DNA of 6,956 nt from an uncultured beta proteobacterium. Lineage in GTDB: Bacteria > Pseudomonadota > Gammaproteobacteria > Burkholderiales > Burkholderiaceae_C. A model generated the notes under the pieces. That model did not search any database and was not told where the DNA came from. It was given only the letters and a program-made list of their open reading frames with translations. Below, one piece after another: positions 1 through 6,661 of the stretch. The stretch is from NCBI GenBank assembly GCA_903944555.1, contig CAJASG010000141.1, positions 1 through 6,956 of the forward strand. Direction: 5' to 3'. The position numbers were made by a program, and so were the translations under genes. Numbering within the stretch: the first letter of the stretch is position 1; every line of letters starts with the position of its first letter.

Positions 1-40
1 GGATGATTGGGTCATAAATTGAATGCGAAAAACTGCGTGA

Positions 41-59
41 CTCCCGACAGGGTCGGGAG
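41..59 (-). terminator. Probable intrinsic terminator of the DUF3141 gene
   Basis: A perfect 8-bp inverted repeat, CTCCCGAC at 41-48 and GTCGGGAG at 52-59, has a 3-base loop and is very GC-rich. It starts 31 bases past the stop codon of the minus-strand DUF3141 gene. Read on the minus strand, the stem is followed after eight bases by a run of five T (A run at 28-32 on the plus strand). That is further from the stem than in a textbook terminator, so termination may be partial. On the plus strand no T run follows the hairpin. The stretch 1-40 contains no gene I can identify. Confidence 0.6.
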
Positions 60-90
60 CCCGTGTGACGTGGTTGTGACAGTGTTGTAA

Positions 91-2403
91 CTACGACGAA
101 GACCGGGGCGTTGCTTTGCGCTTGGTCGCGACTTTTGCCGCAACCTTCACCGCTTTCACCGCATCTGTCGGTGCTTCCAGCGACTCGGTCAGCTTGCGTG
201 CAAGCCCAATGACGCGTTGCGGATCAACGCCCAGGGTGTCGATCAAGAACTCGATGATCTCCGAGCGCGGATTGGCCAAGGTCGGTTCAATCATCATCAC
301 GGCTGCGGACACGGCCAATGCGCGTTCGCGGCTGTCGGTGTCGGGCAATAGCTCGCCCAGGGCGTTCAGCGCCTCTACCGGTGCCACGGCTGTGATGCGC
401 GCCTGCTCCTTGAGCAATTGCACCCAGTTGATGGGTGCGGATGTGCCGCCCGTGCGCGAGTCGGCGGGGAGTTGTGCCAACAGTCGCGCCAGTCGCAGGC
501 TGCGCCGTTCGAACGAACCAATCGAGACCATCCCCGACAACACAATGCGGCACACGGCCTCGGCAAAACCGCCTTCGCTGATGTGGGTCAGTGAGGAGGT
601 CCGAAAGCTTTCCAGATCCCGCAGGGCGCGGGCGTGGGCAATGTCGGCATCCGGCTCGTCCGGTTTGATCCAGGCGCCCAGCCCTTTGGGTCCGAACATC
701 TCGCGCGTCTGTTTCACCGTGCGTGCATCGCGCTGGTCGCGGAATTTGTTGAGACTGTCGGTGATCTGCGCGGCCATTTTCTTTTCGAGCAGACGCAGTG
801 GGTGGTCATCGGCAATGGGTGCGCGGTTGGCGCGGGCCTCGGCCGCCTGTTTGCGAATAAAGGGAGCCAGCGGGAAGGAGTCCGAGAACATTTGGCGTTG
901 CATGCGCATCGGGTTGAGCTTGCCCATGGCGTCCGACACCTTGCGCGTCGACATCGCCTTCACCCAAGGCCGCATCCAGGTTTTGTAGAGGGTGGCGTTG
1001 AATTCCGACATCTTGGCGATAGTGGAGAACATCGCCTCCTCTTCGCGTCCTTCTGGATTCAGTGCGCGAATATCTTCCATGGTGCGGTATTCGTAATGCA
1101 CGGTGTAGTCGCCCGGCTCCAGCTGGTCCCAGCGCTGTTCTTCCAGTCCGGCCTTGGCCACCAGCTTCATTTCATACAGGCCGGGTGGCAGGCTTTCAAT
1201 CACGTCCAGTGAGGTCACGAGCTGGTCATGCTCCTTGCGGGCAATATCGCCGCCGACAAAAATGCCCAGATGCCCCACGCTTTCGTGCAGCACATAAATG
1301 ATGGTGCGCCCGGCGGCGGCAATGGCACGCTCATCACCCCAGGTGTCAATGATCCAGTTCAGCGCTTGCGGTGGCGGCGTGATGTTGTCACCCCAGGATG
1401 CAAACACCACAATCGGCGCGGTGATGTTGTGCAGGTCAATGGTGCGGTCGCCCGCCTTCATGGTGCCGCGGGCCAGGCGGTTGCCGACAAATAAATTCTC
1501 GACGATGGACTCGATCTCGCTGCCGGTCATGCGGAAGAAGCCGCCCCACCAACGCTCGAATTCCAGAAAGCGCTCGGCCTCGGTGTCCACACTGGACCAC
1601 AGGTTGTAGTACTTGTTCCAGTGGGTGTTGGCCGGGTTGAGCTTCTCGAAATTTTCGACCAGGTGCACGCCGTCAAAGCGGTCGGCGCCCATATCACCGG
1701 TCAATGATGCCAGCCACGAGCCGCCCAACGAGGCCCCGGCGTAGCGCATCGGGTTCAGTGTGGAGCTACCCGCCCAATACGACACCGGCGCGCCCATGAT
1801 CATCAAGGGGCCAAACAGCTCGGGGCGCACTGCATTGAGCGCCATCATGGCCCAGCCGGCCTGGCAGTTGCCGATGACCACCGGTTTGGCTTGGCACTGG
1901 GGGTGGCGGGCGATGACTTCTTCCATGAAGCGCGCTTCGGCATCCATCACCGTGAACAGGGTTTGTTGCTCTTCGGGCTCGGGTCGGAAGGTGACGAAGT
2001 ACACCGTGTGCCCGGCACGCATGGCCATTCCCACTTCGGAGTCAAATTTGAAGCCACCAATGCCGGGGCCATGTCCAGCCCGGGGGTCAACCACGACGAC
2101 GGGCCGCGCCAGCGGGTTGACCGGCATGCTTTGGGGCGGCATCAAGCGCAGCAAAGCGTAGTTGCAGGGTTCGGGCAAATCGTGGCCGTCCATCACCACC
2201 TCATGCGCAAATTTCAGTAGCGGTGGCGTGCCCTGGTCAAGGTGCTCTTTGTAGTTGTTGCCGCGGTCCAGCAAGGTATCCAAAAACAGAAAAGTGCGCT
2301 GGGTGGCATCGGTCAGGTACGTGCTGGCATCGCCCAGGGCGTTGGCGGGCGCCGCGTTGGACGCTGGCTCTTGTTTTGGACTTGACTTGGTGCGCGTTGC
2401 CAT
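91..2403 (-). CDS. DUF3141 protein: PHA synthase/depolymerase-like alpha/beta hydrolase
   Basis: This is a 770-residue protein of the DUF3141 family, whose exact reaction is not known to me. The first 400 residues look like a PhaC/PhaZ-type alpha/beta hydrolase. There is an oxyanion-region loop DPRAGHGPGIGGF at about 106-118. A nucleophile elbow GNCQAG places Cys180 where PHA synthases have their catalytic cysteine. SWGDN supplies Asp339 and VGHLGIF supplies His378, completing a plausible Cys-Asp-His triad. Residues 400-740 are a mostly helical C-terminal region. The last 20 residues are rich in Lys, Arg and Ala. No signal peptide is seen, so it is probably cytoplasmic. The start chosen is the ATG at 2401-2403, because a good AGGGAG site lies seven bases upstream; the open frame continues 26 codons further to 2481 but would run through the intergenic control region. 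It is divergent from the HDOD gene. A role in polyhydroxyalkanoate or short-chain acyl metabolism is inferred from motifs and neighbours. The family assignment is firm; the activity is not. Confidence 0.88.
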   Translation of the reverse strand: MATRTKSSPKQEPASNAAPANALGDASTYLTDATQRTFLFLDTLLDRGNNYKEHLDQGTPPLLKFAHEVVMDGHDLPEPCNYALLRLMPPQSMPVNPLARPVVVVDPRAGHGPGIGGFKFDSEVGMAMRAGHTVYFVTFRPEPEEQQTLFTVMDAEARFMEEVIARHPQCQAKPVVIGNCQAGWAMMALNAVRPELFGPLMIMGAPVSYWAGSSTLNPMRYAGASLGGSWLASLTGDMGADRFDGVHLVENFEKLNPANTHWNKYYNLWSSVDTEAERFLEFERWWGGFFRMTGSEIESIVENLFVGNRLARGTMKAGDRTIDLHNITAPIVVFASWGDNITPPPQALNWIIDTWGDERAIAAAGRTIIYVLHESVGHLGIFVGGDIARKEHDQLVTSLDVIESLPPGLYEMKLVAKAGLEEQRWDQLEPGDYTVHYEYRTMEDIRALNPEGREEEAMFSTIAKMSEFNATLYKTWMRPWVKAMSTRKVSDAMGKLNPMRMQRQMFSDSFPLAPFIRKQAAEARANRAPIADDHPLRLLEKKMAAQITDSLNKFRDQRDARTVKQTREMFGPKGLGAWIKPDEPDADIAHARALRDLESFRTSSLTHISEGGFAEAVCRIVLSGMVSIGSFERRSLRLARLLAQLPADSRTGGTSAPINWVQLLKEQARITAVAPVEALNALGELLPDTDSRERALAVSAAVMMIEPTLANPRSEIIEFLIDTLGVDPQRVIGLARKLTESLEAPTDAVKAVKVAAKVATKRKATPRSSS

Positions 2404-2410
2404 GGATTCA

Positions 2411-2416
2411 CTCCCT
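2411..2416 (-). promoter_or_regulatory. Ribosome binding site fixing the DUF3141 start
   Basis: On the minus strand AGGGAG lies seven bases before the ATG at 2401-2403. It supports this start over the upstream in-frame ATG at 2479-2481, which falls inside the palindromic control region. Confidence 0.75.
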
Positions 2417-2467
2417 AAAGATGGCTTCACGATACCACTAAACTGTGCGTTCTCTGCGACAATGAAC

Positions 2468-2490
2468 CTTGGTTTTACCAACCAAGTTGG
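2468..2490. promoter_or_regulatory. Overlapping palindromes, candidate operator in the divergent intergenic region
   Basis: The 110-base gap between the divergent DUF3141 and HDOD genes holds three interlocking inverted repeats. These are TTGGT-TTT-ACCAA at 2469-2481, CTTGGTT-N5-AACCAAG at 2468-2486, and CCAA-N5-TTGG at 2478-2490. The first fits the TTGGTNNNACCAA half-site arrangement known for FadR-subfamily GntR regulators such as PdhR and LldR. A weak extended -10-like element, TGC-GACAAT, ends at 2463; it would put a plus-strand start near 2470, inside the palindrome, which would suit repression of the HDOD gene. No regulator gene is present in the window, so the binding protein is unknown. 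A terminator is unlikely because no T run follows on either strand. Confidence 0.5.
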
Positions 2491-2513
2491 TGACTATCTA
2501 AGGGAAATAATTT

Positions 2514-3374
2514 ATGGAACTCAAGAGCCTGGTCGACCAGCCCAACAAGCTGCCCACCATCCCACAGGTCGCGCAAAAACTGATTCAAAGTTTCAGCTCC
2601 GAGGATGTCACTATTGATGAAATCGCAAGCCAGCTGGCGGCCGATCCAGCCCTGAGCGCCAAGCTGCTGCGGCTGGCCAATTCGGCCTACTTTCATGTGT
2701 CGCGCACCATTGGTACTGTGGACGATGCGTTGCGCATGCTGGGTTTTGTCATGGTGCGTAACCTGGTACTGGGCAACGGCATGGTGGCGGCATTTCGCAG
2801 CACGCCGGGTATCGATTTGAAGCAATTTTGGCGTTACAACCTGTACACCGCGTGCGCCTCGCGCTGGCTTGCCAGCAATGCAGATGCCAATGGCGACATG
2901 GTGTTCACGCTGGGTCTGATGCACGGCATTGGGCAGCTGCAAATGCACGCCGGCATACCGCAGGCCATGGCGCCGCTGGACCAGCAAATGAACGTGCTGG
3001 GCGCCGGGCGGGCGGAGCTGGAAAAAGCCGCTTTGGGTTTCCACTACGGTGATGTTTCCGCCGAGTTGGCCAAAATCTGGAACTTCCCGCAATCCCTCAT
3101 TGATGCGCTGCGCGATATACCGCAACCCTTGGCCGCAGCAGAATTTTCCGAGCCTGCTGCGTGGGTGCACTTGGGCGCGTGGCGCGCGCGCACCGAGGTG
3201 CTGGGCTTGAGTGACGAAGAGATCGTTGCCAGCTACCCGGCCGAGGTGGGCAAACGTTTGGGTATTGACCCTGGCTGGGTAGCGGCTTTGGCTGCCCAGT
3301 CCACCGGCCAGTCCGTCCACCTCATGCCAACCCTCTCGGAGTTGACCGAGGGGCTGGAGTCCATGCTCGACTAA
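2514..3374 (+). CDS. HDOD-domain protein
   Basis: This is a 286-residue protein with an HDOD domain at about residues 12-205. Typical HDOD features are visible: the opening LPTIPQVAQKL, the DPALSAKLLRLANSAYF stretch near 44-60, and the late HYGDVSAELAKIWNFP segment at 177-192. The HD-like position reads GLMHGIG (134-140), where His137 is followed by Gly instead of Asp, so metal-dependent phosphohydrolase activity is not expected. This is normal for HDOD proteins, which act as regulators or scaffolds in signalling. Residues 206-286 are a less conserved tail with no second recognisable output domain. The ATG start is backed by AGGGA at 2501-2505, eight bases upstream. The gene is divergent from DUF3141 and convergent with the CoA-transferase gene, so it is probably transcribed alone. 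A link to the neighbouring metabolic genes is only positional. Confidence 0.9.
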   Translation: MELKSLVDQPNKLPTIPQVAQKLIQSFSSEDVTIDEIASQLAADPALSAKLLRLANSAYFHVSRTIGTVDDALRMLGFVMVRNLVLGNGMVAAFRSTPGIDLKQFWRYNLYTACASRWLASNADANGDMVFTLGLMHGIGQLQMHAGIPQAMAPLDQQMNVLGAGRAELEKAALGFHYGDVSAELAKIWNFPQSLIDALRDIPQPLAAAEFSEPAAWVHLGAWRARTEVLGLSDEEIVASYPAEVGKRLGIDPGWVAALAAQSTGQSVHLMPTLSELTEGLESMLD

Positions 3375-5299
3375 GGCTGGCGGGCCGACCCGGTGGCCTC
3401 TTGCGGCGTCTCATAAATGTGCGCCGCCAGGCCACGGCGCTCCAGCGCTTCGCCCAGTTTCAGGCGCATGAAGGCGCTGGTGGTGTAGCGCGACACATCG
3501 GTGTAGTACTGGTCGCTCAAGCGCTTCACCATGGCCGAGTAGTCGTCCACCACGTTTTCGTCAATCTGGAAGTTGTCGTAGTTCACCACCACGCCAATTT
3601 TCTTGCCGATGGATTTGCACAGGGCCTCGGCGGCATGGCCGATGTCTTCGACATCTTTCTGACTGTGGATCTGCAAACCCTGGAAGTTGTAATACGCGAT
3701 TGCCTTGGCGGAGTCGTACTGCATGCGGTCCACCAGACTGATGGATAACAGGGTGTCTTTGAGCTGCATGGATTCCGCCTGAAAAATGCGCGGGTCCATG
3801 GGCTGTGGGTTGTTGATGATGGGTTTGAAATCCATCTGGGCCAGGATGTCTTTGTCGATGTCGATGCCGGGGGCCACTTCGATCAGCTCCAACCCTTGCG
3901 GGGTGAGTTTGAACACACAGCGCTCAGTCACGTACAGCACGGTTTGCCCACTGCTGGCGGCAAAGGGGCCGCTGAAGGTGACCTGCTCAATGCGGTTCAC
4001 AAACTTGCGGGCCCGGCCTTCCTTCAGGATATTGACACGGCCGTTTTCAATGGCGATCTTCAAACCACCGGCGGTAAAGGTGCCCACAAAGACCACGGTA
4101 CGGCTGTTTTGCGTGATGTTGATGAAGCCACCCGCGCCGGCCAGTTTGGGGCCAAAGCGGCTGACGTTGATGCTGCCCGAGGGGTCGCATTCGGCCAGCC
4201 CCAGGCACGCCAGGTCCAGCCCGCCGCCGTCGTAAAAATCGAACTGCTGGTTCATGTCGATGACCGCATCCGGGTTGGTGGCCGCACCAAAGTTGGCCCC
4301 CGATGCTGGCATGCCACCGATGACGCCGGGCTCGGCGGTCAGCGTCATGTATTTCAGAATTTTTTCCTCGTTGGCAACCGCCGCCACCCCTTCGGGCATC
4401 CCAATCCCCAGGTTCACCACCGAGTTGGGTAGCAATTCAAAGGCAGCGCGCCGTGCGATGACCTTGCGCTCATCCAGCGGCATGGGTGCGATCGCATCCA
4501 GTGGCACACGCACTTCGGCCGAAAAGGCCGCGTTGTAGCTGCCACCCAGGTTTTGTGGGTGGTTTTCAGGCTGCGCCACGACGACACAATCGACCAGAAT
4601 GCCGGGTACCTTGACGCGCCGTGGGTTGAGCGAACCGCGCTCGGCAATGCGCTCCACTTGGGCGATGACAAAGCCGCCGCTGTTTTTGGTGGCGGTGGCA
4701 ATGGCCAGCGCATCCAGCGTCAATGTTTCGCGCTCCATGGTGATGTTGCCCTCGGCATCAGCCGTGGTGCCACGGATGAAGGCAACCGAGATGGGGAAGG
4801 TCTTGTAGAACAGCAGTTCGCGCCCACCCAGCTGGATCACCTCGACCAGATCCTCGGTGGTTTTGCTGCCAATTTTTCCGCCCTCCAGGCGGGGGTCGAC
4901 GAAGGTGCCCAAGCCCACCTTGGTGACGGTGCCAGGCAGGCCGCAGGCGATGTCACGGTACAAGTGCGAGATCACGCCCAGCGGCAGGTTGTAGGCTTCT
5001 ACCTTGCTCTCCAGCGCCAGCTTGCCAATCTGCGGCACCAGTCCGTAATGCCCGCCGATGACGCGCTTGAGCATGCCCTCGTGGGCGAGATGGTTGACGC
5101 CACCCGTGGCGCCATCACCGGGGCCACCACCGAACAGCAGCGTCAGGTTCTTGGGGAAGTCTGTTTCCAGAAAGCGCTTTTCCAGCGCCAAAATCAGTTC
5201 AACCGGCACACCGTTGGAGCCAAAACCGGAACAACACAAGGTGTCCCCGTCTCGCAATATGGCGATAGCTTCCGATGCAGATACGACTTTTTTTCTCAT
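3371..5299 (-). CDS. Fused family I acyl-CoA:acetate/3-ketoacid CoA-transferase with C-terminal extension
   Basis: The 642-residue protein moves CoA from an acyl-CoA to a short-chain carboxylate (propionate CoA-transferase/YdiF type). Alpha and beta halves are fused. The alpha half (about 1-260) has glycine-rich SGFGSNGVP at 24-32 and FGGGPGDG at 56-63. The beta half (about 270-500) has LGIGMPEGV at 297-305 and the active-site segment TAEPGVIGGMP, in which Glu323 should form the glutamyl-CoA thioester. The usual end of the family, APGIDIDKDILAQMDFKPII, is at 476-495. Another 137 or so residues follow, where YdiF-like enzymes of about 530 residues would stop soon after. The ATG is preceded by AAAGGGA (5308-5314) eight bases upstream. 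The gene lies 39 bases after phaZ on the same strand, consistent with co-transcription and a role in handling acids released from PHB or fed by acetate and propionate. Substrate range cannot be read from the sequence. The cytoplasmic location is inferred from the absence of a signal peptide. Confidence 0.93.
   Translation of the reverse strand: MRKKVVSASEAIAILRDGDTLCCSGFGSNGVPVELILALEKRFLETDFPKNLTLLFGGGPGDGATGGVNHLAHEGMLKRVIGGHYGLVPQIGKLALESKVEAYNLPLGVISHLYRDIACGLPGTVTKVGLGTFVDPRLEGGKIGSKTTEDLVEVIQLGGRELLFYKTFPISVAFIRGTTADAEGNITMERETLTLDALAIATATKNSGGFVIAQVERIAERGSLNPRRVKVPGILVDCVVVAQPENHPQNLGGSYNAAFSAEVRVPLDAIAPMPLDERKVIARRAAFELLPNSVVNLGIGMPEGVAAVANEEKILKYMTLTAEPGVIGGMPASGANFGAATNPDAVIDMNQQFDFYDGGGLDLACLGLAECDPSGSINVSRFGPKLAGAGGFINITQNSRTVVFVGTFTAGGLKIAIENGRVNILKEGRARKFVNRIEQVTFSGPFAASSGQTVLYVTERCVFKLTPQGLELIEVAPGIDIDKDILAQMDFKPIINNPQPMDPRIFQAESMQLKDTLLSISLVDRMQYDSAKAIAYYNFQGLQIHSQKDVEDIGHAAEALCKSIGKKIGVVVNYDNFQIDENVVDDYSAMVKRLSDQYYTDVSRYTTSAFMRLKLGEALERRGLAAHIYETPQEATGSARQP
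3374..3784 (-). other. Extra C-terminal domain of the CoA-transferase
   Basis: Codons from about residue 506 onward encode a segment beyond the normal CoA-transferase fold. It looks like a compact alpha/beta domain. A beta strand plus turn, IAYYNFQGLQI (534-544), is followed by a helix (about 549-565), a strand IGVVVNYDNF (568-577), a helix (about 582-600), then YTTSAFMRLKLGEALERRG (605-623). This order resembles a STAS-like fold, but the comparison is by eye only. The base composition and reading frame continue smoothly from the catalytic part, so it is a true fused domain and not a frameshift product. Confidence 0.55.
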
Positions 5300-5338
5300 G
5301 GAAACTATCCCTTTAATAATGCCCGTCAGGGCGTGAAG

Positions 5339-6604
5339 TTAGGTATTGTGGCTAAGGATAAAGGACTTTAGCGCCGGGTAAGTCTTTTCATGCCAGCGGT
5401 GACCACTGAAAATACCGTAGTGCCCGGCCCCCTCGATTTCCAGATGCGCGTGCATGGCTTCAGGGATACCGCTGCACATGGCATGCACGGCGGTGGTTTG
5501 GCCGGTTCCGGTGATGTCATCCAACTCGCCTTCGACCGAGAACACGGCGGTGGTGGTGATGTCCTGGGGTCGCACGCGTTCCAACTGGCCGTCCACACTC
5601 TTGACATCCCAGGTGCCCTTGGCCAGGCTGTAGTCTTGGAACACCACCTTGATGGTGTCGAGGTAAAAGTCGGCATCCATGTCGAGCACGGCGTTGTATT
5701 CGTCGTAGAACTTGCGGTGGGCCTGTGCGCCCGCGTCATCACCCTTGACCAGGTCCTTGAAATAGTCCACATGGTGTTGCGCGTGGCTGTTGGGGTTCAT
5801 GGCCACAAAGCCGGTGTGCTGCAAAAAGCCGGGGTACACGCGGCGCCCGGCACCTTCGCAGTTGGCGGGGACCCGGTAAATCACGTTGTTCTCAAACCAG
5901 TCAAAGCTCTTGCTGGTGGCGAATTCATTGACCGAGGTGGGGGACTTGCGGGCGTCCATCGGGCCACCCATCATGGTCATGGTCGAAGGCGTTGTTTCGC
6001 CCCGGCTGGCCATCAGTGAAATTGCGGCCAGCACCGGTACGGTGGGTTGGCACACGCTCAGTACATGGCAATTGCCGTGGGTGGCTTGCAGATGGCGGAT
6101 GAACTCCTGCACATAGTTCACATAGTCATCCAAATGGAACTCGCCATCTTCCACGGGGATCAGGCGCGCATTTTTCCAGTCGGTGATGAACACCTGGTGG
6201 TCTTGCAGCATGGTCTTCACGGTGTCGCGCAGCAGCGTGGCGTAGTGGCCCGACAACGGTGCCACGATCAGCACCACGGGCTGATTTTTGATGTGGGTCA
6301 GTGTGGATACATCATTGCTGTAGCGCTCGAAGCTGAGCAGGCGGCAAAAGGGCTTGTCCATTTCGACCTGTTCGTGGATGACCACGTTGACGCCACCCAT
6401 TTCCACGCTGTCGATGTTGAATTCTGGCTTTTTGTAGTCCTTGCCCAAGCGGTGCAGCAGGTCGTAGCCGGCGGACAGGTTCTTGGTAAACGGGTTTTGA
6501 CCCAGCATGGACCAAGGGCTGGCATAGGCCCTGGAGGCCGAATGCGCAAGGTCCGCCAGGGGTTTTTTAAGTGCGCGTTGGTTTTCGTGAATTTGGTAAA
6601 GCAT
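5339..6604 (-). CDS. phaZ: Intracellular polyhydroxybutyrate depolymerase
   Basis: This is a 421-residue cytoplasmic enzyme of the Ralstonia eutropha PhaZ1 (i-PHB depolymerase) family, close to the family's usual length of about 420. It breaks down native intracellular PHB granules. The N-terminus MLYQIHENQRA matches the family and fixes the start. The nucleophile motif is SVCQP with Cys185, not the Gly-x-Ser-x-Gly of extracellular depolymerases. GELDDI gives Asp362 or Asp363 as the acid, and GAGHYGIFSG gives His395. Other conserved stretches are APLSGHYATLLRDTV (115-129), DWKNAR (142-147) and MMGGPMDARKSPTSVNEFA (211-229). There is no signal peptide. Unusually, the bases before the ATG (CCTTTCCT) contain no Shine-Dalgarno sequence, while a TATAGT box sits only eight bases upstream. 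The gene lies between the kinase gene and the CoA-transferase gene on the same strand, which suits a polymer mobilisation unit. Confidence 0.94.
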   Translation of the reverse strand: MLYQIHENQRALKKPLADLAHSASRAYASPWSMLGQNPFTKNLSAGYDLLHRLGKDYKKPEFNIDSVEMGGVNVVIHEQVEMDKPFCRLLSFERYSNDVSTLTHIKNQPVVLIVAPLSGHYATLLRDTVKTMLQDHQVFITDWKNARLIPVEDGEFHLDDYVNYVQEFIRHLQATHGNCHVLSVCQPTVPVLAAISLMASRGETTPSTMTMMGGPMDARKSPTSVNEFATSKSFDWFENNVIYRVPANCEGAGRRVYPGFLQHTGFVAMNPNSHAQHHVDYFKDLVKGDDAGAQAHRKFYDEYNAVLDMDADFYLDTIKVVFQDYSLAKGTWDVKSVDGQLERVRPQDITTTAVFSVEGELDDITGTGQTTAVHAMCSGIPEAMHAHLEIEGAGHYGIFSGHRWHEKTYPALKSFILSHNT

Positions 6605-6612
6605 AGGAAAGG

Positions 6613-6618
6613 ACTATA
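6613..6618 (-). promoter_or_regulatory. Candidate -10 box for a leaderless phaZ transcript
   Basis: On the minus strand TATAGT (5 of 6 matches to TATAAT) ends eight bases before the phaZ ATG. Initiation would fall at or next to the ATG, agreeing with the missing Shine-Dalgarno sequence. A good -35 is not seen: the nearest candidate, TTGGCT at 6640-6645, leaves a 21-base spacer, longer than usual. Regulator-dependent initiation, or a chance match, are both possible. Confidence 0.35.
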
Positions 6619-6630
6619 AGGGTAAACCCT
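6619..6630. repeat. Palindrome next to the phaZ -10 candidate
   Basis: AGGGT-AA-ACCCT is a 12-base palindrome directly abutting the TATAGT box, within what would be the -35/-10 spacer. It shares its ACCCT arm with the larger inverted repeat at 6626-6661, so the two structures would be mutually exclusive in RNA. It could be a regulator binding site. Confidence 0.45.
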
Positions 6631-6661
6631 AGTCAGCTTAGCCAATTCGTATGACTAGGGT
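6626..6661 (-). terminator. Inverted repeat overlapping the kinase stop codon: terminator, attenuator or operator
   Basis: A perfect 10-bp inverted repeat, ACCCTAGTCA (6626-6635) and TGACTAGGGT (6652-6661), encloses a 16-base loop. The kinase TAG stop (6655-6657) lies within the right arm. On the minus strand the stem ends in GGGT followed by TTACCCTTATAG, so the T tract is poor for an efficient terminator. It could give partial termination between the kinase gene and phaZ, or be a dyad operator for phaZ. Its arms are also close enough to phaZ to affect initiation there. Confidence 0.5.

Noticed and set aside
116..988. A 290-codon plus-strand open frame opposite the DUF3141 C-terminal region
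   Set aside because: It has a Ser/Arg-rich shadow composition and no motif, and the opposite strand encodes the continuous DUF3141 protein with its own start, ribosome site and terminator.
2404..2481. N-terminal extension of the DUF3141 protein by 26 codons
   Set aside because: The ATG at 2401-2403 has a strong ribosome site seven bases upstream. The extension would cover the palindromic intergenic region and gives residues unlike the rest of the protein.
2475..3320. A 281-codon open frame on the minus strand opposite the HDOD gene
   Set aside because: It is antisense to a clear HDOD gene, is rich in His, Gln, Arg and Gly as expected for a shadow frame in GC-rich DNA, and shows no family motif.
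5321..5332. GCCC-GTCA-GGGC hairpin between phaZ and the CoA-transferase gene as a terminator
   Set aside because: The stem is only 4 bp with no T run following, so it is too weak to separate the two genes.
4553..5371. A 272-codon plus-strand open frame opposite the CoA-transferase
   Set aside because: It lies opposite well-conserved coding sequence including the alpha-half glycine motifs, and its product resembles no family I know.
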